Source of the DNA: Chitinispirillales bacterium
Lineage (GTDB): Bacteria; Fibrobacterota; Chitinivibrionia; Chitinivibrionales; Chitinivibrionaceae
DNA: 45,573 nt
Assembly: GCA_031254455.1 (NCBI GenBank)
Contig: JAIRUI010000030.1
Coordinates: 1 to 45,573, forward strand
Reading direction: 5' to 3'
Each line of letters begins with the position of its first letter. Positions within the stretch are counted from its first letter, which is position 1. The position numbers and the translations under genes are program-made. Of this stretch, positions 42,442 through 45,573 are shown in pieces. Under the pieces are notes generated by a model, which worked only from the letters and a program-made list of their open reading frames with translations, searched no databases and was not told the origin of the DNA.

Positions 42442-44097
42442 TTATTCTATAACGGTTTTTTTATCGTTTAGCGCAATAACTCCTTTTACGGCTACCACAA
42501 CTCCAAGCGCAAAAAGCAAGACGGCAAAAACTAATTGTATTCCGTCCGATGCAAAAGAGAAATTCGTTGGAATTTTGCCGACTAATTTAAATACGCTTAT
42601 TCCAAGCGCAGAAAACGTAACGGCAAGCATGAATCCAAACGGAATGTAAAGAGCGAAACCGCTACGATTCGTCTTTTTTAGGAACACGGCGCAAGCAATC
42701 AACGCAAGTGCGCCGAGCAGTTGGTTTGCCGAGCCGAAAAGCGGCCAAATATCCTGATAACCGCGCAACGCAAGTAAATACCCCGTAACAAGCGTTATGG
42801 CAGTGGCAAAATACTTGTTGCATAAAATCTTGACAAGCAAAGACTGTTTTTCGTCGTTCATAAAAAATTCTTGAAAAGACAAACGCCCGATTCGTGCGCA
42901 GGAATCTAAAGAAGTCAGCGCAAAAGCGGAAATAGACAAAGTAATAAGCGTATATACAATGTTTTGCGGCAGTCCGAATTCGGATAAAAATCCCGAAACG
43001 GCGTTTGCAAAAATTACAGGCGGCGTTCCCTGCGGCATTTTTCCGCCTGCGGCAAGTGCGCCTACCGCAATAAGCGCAAGCACTGCGAGTAAACATTCGA
43101 CAAGCATAGCCCCAAACGAAACAGGAAGTATATCGCGCTCATTTTCTATCTGTTTTGACGCTGTTCCCGATGCGATAAGCGCGTGAAAACCCGAAACTGC
43201 GCCGCATGCGACGGTTACGAAAAGTATTGGGAAAAGATAATTTCCATTCACCTCAAAACCGGTAAAGGGGGCGATGTTCATCTTTGGATTATCGATAATA
43301 ACGCCCGCAAAAGCGCAAATCATCATAGCGATTAACAGAAAAGAATTCAGATAATCTCGTGGTTGAAGCAGCGCCCAAACAGGCGTAATACACGCGATAA
43401 ACACATATCCGAATACGAAATAAAGCCAAAATCCCTGTGTCATAAAAATCGGAAATAAAAGCCCAAACGCGACACATGCGATAAGTAAAATAATCGCTGT
43501 CGAAGTTTGCAAAATATTATTCGGTTTTCTTCTGATAAAAAATCCAAGTCCGACCGCCGCAATCATAAAAAGAATCGACGTTGTCGCGACAGCCGCGTTT
43601 TCAGGTATTTTTTCCGCACTTTTTGAGAAACCGTTAAAGGTTTGCGCTACAATGTCGGCGAAAGCGGCGATAACGAGTATTGAAAACAGCCACACGAACA
43701 TCAAAAACAATTTCTTGCCCGTTTGTCCGATATACTGTTCGATAACATATCCGATTGTACGTCCTTTGTTTTTGACAGACGCATACATTGCCGCAAAATC
43801 TTGTACCGCGCCGATAAAAATCCCGCCGATAAGTATCCACAAAAGCACCGGAAGCCAGCCGAACATCGCCGCGATAATAGGTCCGTTTATCGGTCCCGCA
43901 CCCGCTATAGAAGCGAATTGATGCCCGAATACCACGCTTCTTTTGCCTGCGACGTAATCTACGCCGTCGCTTAATTCGTGCGCGGGTGTTTTTTTGTTCG
44001 GGTCGATACCCCATTTTTTTGCCAATCGGCCGCCATAAACCACATACGCCGTAACAAGACAAAAGCTTGACAATAAAAGCAACAAAATTCCACTCAT
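42442..44097 (-). CDS. cstA: CstA-family carbon starvation / peptide or pyruvate transporter
   Basis: A 551-residue polytopic inner-membrane protein with some 14-16 segments. CstA hallmarks are present: YGGRLAKKWGIDPNKKTPAH, DGVDYVAGKRSVVFGHQFAS, IAGAGPINGPIIAAMFGWLP, GAVQDFAAMY and GCGAVSGFHALIASGT-like VACGAVSGFHALIASGT. CstA and its relatives take up peptides or pyruvate, usually under starvation. The protein is shorter than E. coli CstA (about 700) but matches the short form common elsewhere. ATG with GGAG site seven bases upstream. It heads the minus-strand group with the two flavoproteins, though with a 48-base gap. Confidence 0.92.
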   Translation of the reverse strand: MSGILLLLLSSFCLVTAYVVYGGRLAKKWGIDPNKKTPAHELSDGVDYVAGKRSVVFGHQFASIAGAGPINGPIIAAMFGWLPVLLWILIGGIFIGAVQDFAAMYASVKNKGRTIGYVIEQYIGQTGKKLFLMFVWLFSILVIAAFADIVAQTFNGFSKSAEKIPENAAVATTSILFMIAAVGLGFFIRRKPNNILQTSTAIILLIACVAFGLLFPIFMTQGFWLYFVFGYVFIACITPVWALLQPRDYLNSFLLIAMMICAFAGVIIDNPKMNIAPFTGFEVNGNYLFPILFVTVACGAVSGFHALIASGTASKQIENERDILPVSFGAMLVECLLAVLALIAVGALAAGGKMPQGTPPVIFANAVSGFLSEFGLPQNIVYTLITLSISAFALTSLDSCARIGRLSFQEFFMNDEKQSLLVKILCNKYFATAITLVTGYLLALRGYQDIWPLFGSANQLLGALALIACAVFLKKTNRSGFALYIPFGFMLAVTFSALGISVFKLVGKIPTNFSFASDGIQLVFAVLLFALGVVVAVKGVIALNDKKTVIE

Positions 44098-44397
44098 AAA
44101 CTTACTCCGGATTTGATAAATAGTGCGGATAAAATAATTTTTGCATCAAACGTTTTGACGAGCGATATTAAAAATCGTACATTTTGAGCGCAACAATATA
44201 GTCAATTATTTAAAAAACGTCATATCTACATTTTATACTTTTGATTGATTATACATTTATTATATTTATTATGATTTTCTTGGGTAATCAATAAAATATT
44301 ATTTATTGATGCCAAAAAATGAAAAACTTACGATAAAAATTCGCCTGATGTTATGAAGCGGATAAAGCTTTATAATGAAAGTAAGCTGGGAGAACGT
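44098..44397. promoter_or_regulatory. Divergent intergenic region cstA / PAS-sensor gene
   Basis: 300 bases without a gene, presumably holding both promoters. I see one inverted repeat at 44287-44310: ATCAATAAA, six-base spacer ATATTA, TTTATTGAT. It could be an operator or simply AT-rich chance symmetry. No convincing -35/-10 pair could be fixed. Confidence 0.35.
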
Positions 44398-45573
44398 ATG
44401 CAAGTGAATGAAAATATTAGACTTATGCTGGACGCTACGCCGCTGGCGTGTATCATGTGGAAGAATTTTAAAATATTAGAATGTAACGAAGAAGCCGTCA
44501 GATTGTACCGAGTTAAAGACAAGTCGGCTTTTCAGGAAAAATTCTTTGAATTGTCGCCTGAGTATCAGCCTGACGGGCGACGTTCTATTGATTTGGTTTC
44601 GCAATGTATCCAAAAAGCTTACGACGAAGGCAAATATATCTTTGAATGGATGCACCAGACGTTAGACGGGACGTTGTTTCCCGCCGAAGTAACGTTAATG
44701 CGCGCGAACGTGAAATCGGACGACCATATAGTTTTTAGTTATACGCGTGATTTGCGCGAACAAAAGCGGATGACGGAAGAACTCAGGCAGGCGAATGAAC
44801 GCATTAGCCTTATGCTGAACTCTACGCCGCTCGCCGGTACCCTGCGCGATAGGAATTTCAGGGTATTCGACTGTAATGAGGAAGCCGTCAGACTGTTCGG
44901 AGCTAAAGACAAACAGGAGTTTATAGAAAGATTCAGTGAATTGTCGCCGGAGTATCAGCCTGACGGACAGCGTTCCGTTGAGCTTGCCGCTCAATATGTA
45001 CAAAAAGCCTACAAAGAAGGCAAATACGTCTTTGAATGGGTGCACCGGACATTAGACGGGACATTATTTCCCGCCGAAATAACGATAATTCGCGTGGGCG
45101 AGGAATCAAGCGGCTATACGACTATGGGCTATACGCGGGATTTGCGTGAAGAAAAACGGATGACTCAAAACGTGCGCGAAACCGCAGCGCTTCTGCAAAA
45201 GGTGGTTGCGAACTATCCGGGCGCTATCTGGAGCATTGACAGGAACGAAGTGTATACATTGTTTAACGGCAGGTCTATCGGTAAATTTGGAGTTACGCCG
45301 GAACAGGTTGTCGGGAAATCTTTTAACAATGCGCCCCCCCAGATCGTATACCCCGAAATCATTGACTATATACGTAAAACATATACCGACGGAGCGCAGG
45401 AATGGGTTGCCAAGATTGAACAGGGAGCTTTCCATATCCGCACTTCGCCGATTTATGGGGACGATGGGAATATAATCGGCGTGGTCGGCAACTCCGATGA
45501 GATAACGGAAGTTATCCGCCTGCAAGATGACCTGAAAGAATCGCTTGATAAAGCCAATGAAGCGAACACGCTT
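44398..45573 (+). CDS. Multi-PAS sensor protein, N-terminal part (cut by window end)
   Basis: An open frame starts at ATG 44398 after GGGAGA and runs without a stop for 392 codons to the window edge. It has no signal peptide or membrane segment. Residues 3-131 and 132-260 are two very similar PAS units; both contain CNEEAVRL, LSPEYQPDG, GKY-I/V-FEW and RTLDGTLFPAE (QTLDG in the first). A third PAS follows at about 265-375 (YPGAIWSIDRNEVYTLFN, then a PAC-like IYGDDGNIIGVVGNSDEITE). It ends in a coiled helix (LQDDLKESLDKANEANTL), the usual lead-in to a histidine kinase or GGDEF output, which is not visible. Codon use looks more GC-rich (CTG, GCC, ACG) than in its neighbours. Confidence 0.85.
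   Translation, partial: MQVNENIRLMLDATPLACIMWKNFKILECNEEAVRLYRVKDKSAFQEKFFELSPEYQPDGRRSIDLVSQCIQKAYDEGKYIFEWMHQTLDGTLFPAEVTLMRANVKSDDHIVFSYTRDLREQKRMTEELRQANERISLMLNSTPLAGTLRDRNFRVFDCNEEAVRLFGAKDKQEFIERFSELSPEYQPDGQRSVELAAQYVQKAYKEGKYVFEWVHRTLDGTLFPAEITIIRVGEESSGYTTMGYTRDLREEKRMTQNVRETAALLQKVVANYPGAIWSIDRNEVYTLFNGRSIGKFGVTPEQVVGKSFNNAPPQIVYPEIIDYIRKTYTDGAQEWVAKIEQGAFHIRTSPIYGDDGNIIGVVGNSDEITEVIRLQDDLKESLDKANEANTL
44404..45177 (+). repeat. Tandem duplication of a 387-bp PAS unit
   Basis: Two adjacent units (44404-44790 and 44791-45177) align codon for codon without gaps visible to me; they share long identical stretches such as GAGTATCAGCCTGACGG. The period is 129 codons, so the repeat keeps the frame. 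Confidence 0.85.

Noticed and set aside
45334..45340. C7 tract in the PAS gene as a phase-variable site
   Set aside because: Seven bases is short, it is in frame, and the gene is GC-richer, so chance is sufficient.
1..45573. CRISPR arrays, prophage or defence systems
   Set aside because: No regularly spaced repeats, integrase, capsid, nuclease-helicase or toxin-antitoxin genes were seen.

Overview
The window is AT-rich chromosomal DNA from a Gram-negative (diderm) bacterium with dense gene packing, many 4-nt overlaps and frequent GTG/TTG starts. A secreted GH5 glycanase with a C-terminal sorting-like tail, a giant periplasmic TPR protein followed by TolQ/ExbD/ExbD/AgmX-like genes, flagellar genes and small lipoproteins together suggest a relative of the Fibrobacterota (Fibrobacter/Chitinivibrio side), probably motile. 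This placement is inference; no rRNA is present. The housekeeping genes (rplM-rpsI, rpsB-tsf-pyrH-frr, prfA-prmC, tpiA-secG, ispE, rpmE) are intact.

Layout. 1-115: 3' end of an IS5-type transposase with a probable terminal repeat. 234-5004 (minus): a three-gene, translationally coupled operon of a CPA1 antiporter fused to a PTS EIIA domain, a DUF6311-like membrane protein and a GT2 glycosyltransferase; a nine-C tract lies at the end of the middle gene. 5190-7355 (plus): a small unknown protein, two lipoproteins and ispE. 7497-16013 (plus): a six-gene envelope-machine operon (TPR giant, TolQ/ExbB channel, two different ExbD/TolR subunits, an AgmX/TonB-like spanning protein, an outer-membrane barrel) closed by a perfect hairpin terminator. 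16107-19543 (minus): a motility set (SwrB-like membrane protein, FliK with internal repeats, orphan FlhB C-domain). 19731-21830 (plus): phosphoesterase, tpiA, secG and a tRNA-Leu with the rare anticodon AAG. 21853-24315 (minus): a LacI-type sensor fused to GAF and a SpoIIE phosphatase, whose real start seems to be non-canonical. 24564-26765 (plus): rpmE, prfA, prmC. 26772-34178 (minus): two secreted or outer-membrane proteins of unknown role, the GH5 enzyme and tRNA-Pro(GGG). 34372-39776 (plus): ribosomal and translation genes, pyrH and a DEAD-box helicase, with a candidate structured leader before rpsB. 39796-44097 (minus): two tandem geranylgeranyl-reductase-family flavoproteins and CstA. 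44398 to the window end (plus): a multi-PAS sensor protein cut by the edge.

The most unusual region is 7497-16013. The two ExbD-like subunits align position for position through the membrane segment, but the first carries Ser where the second has the canonical proton-carrying Asp. The spanning protein has a cytoplasmic N-terminal domain whose pattern resembles the L7/L12 C-terminal fold. This looks like a proton-driven, envelope-spanning machine related to Agl/Glt or Tol systems, with its own TPR scaffold and outer-membrane partner. Its function cannot be read from sequence alone.
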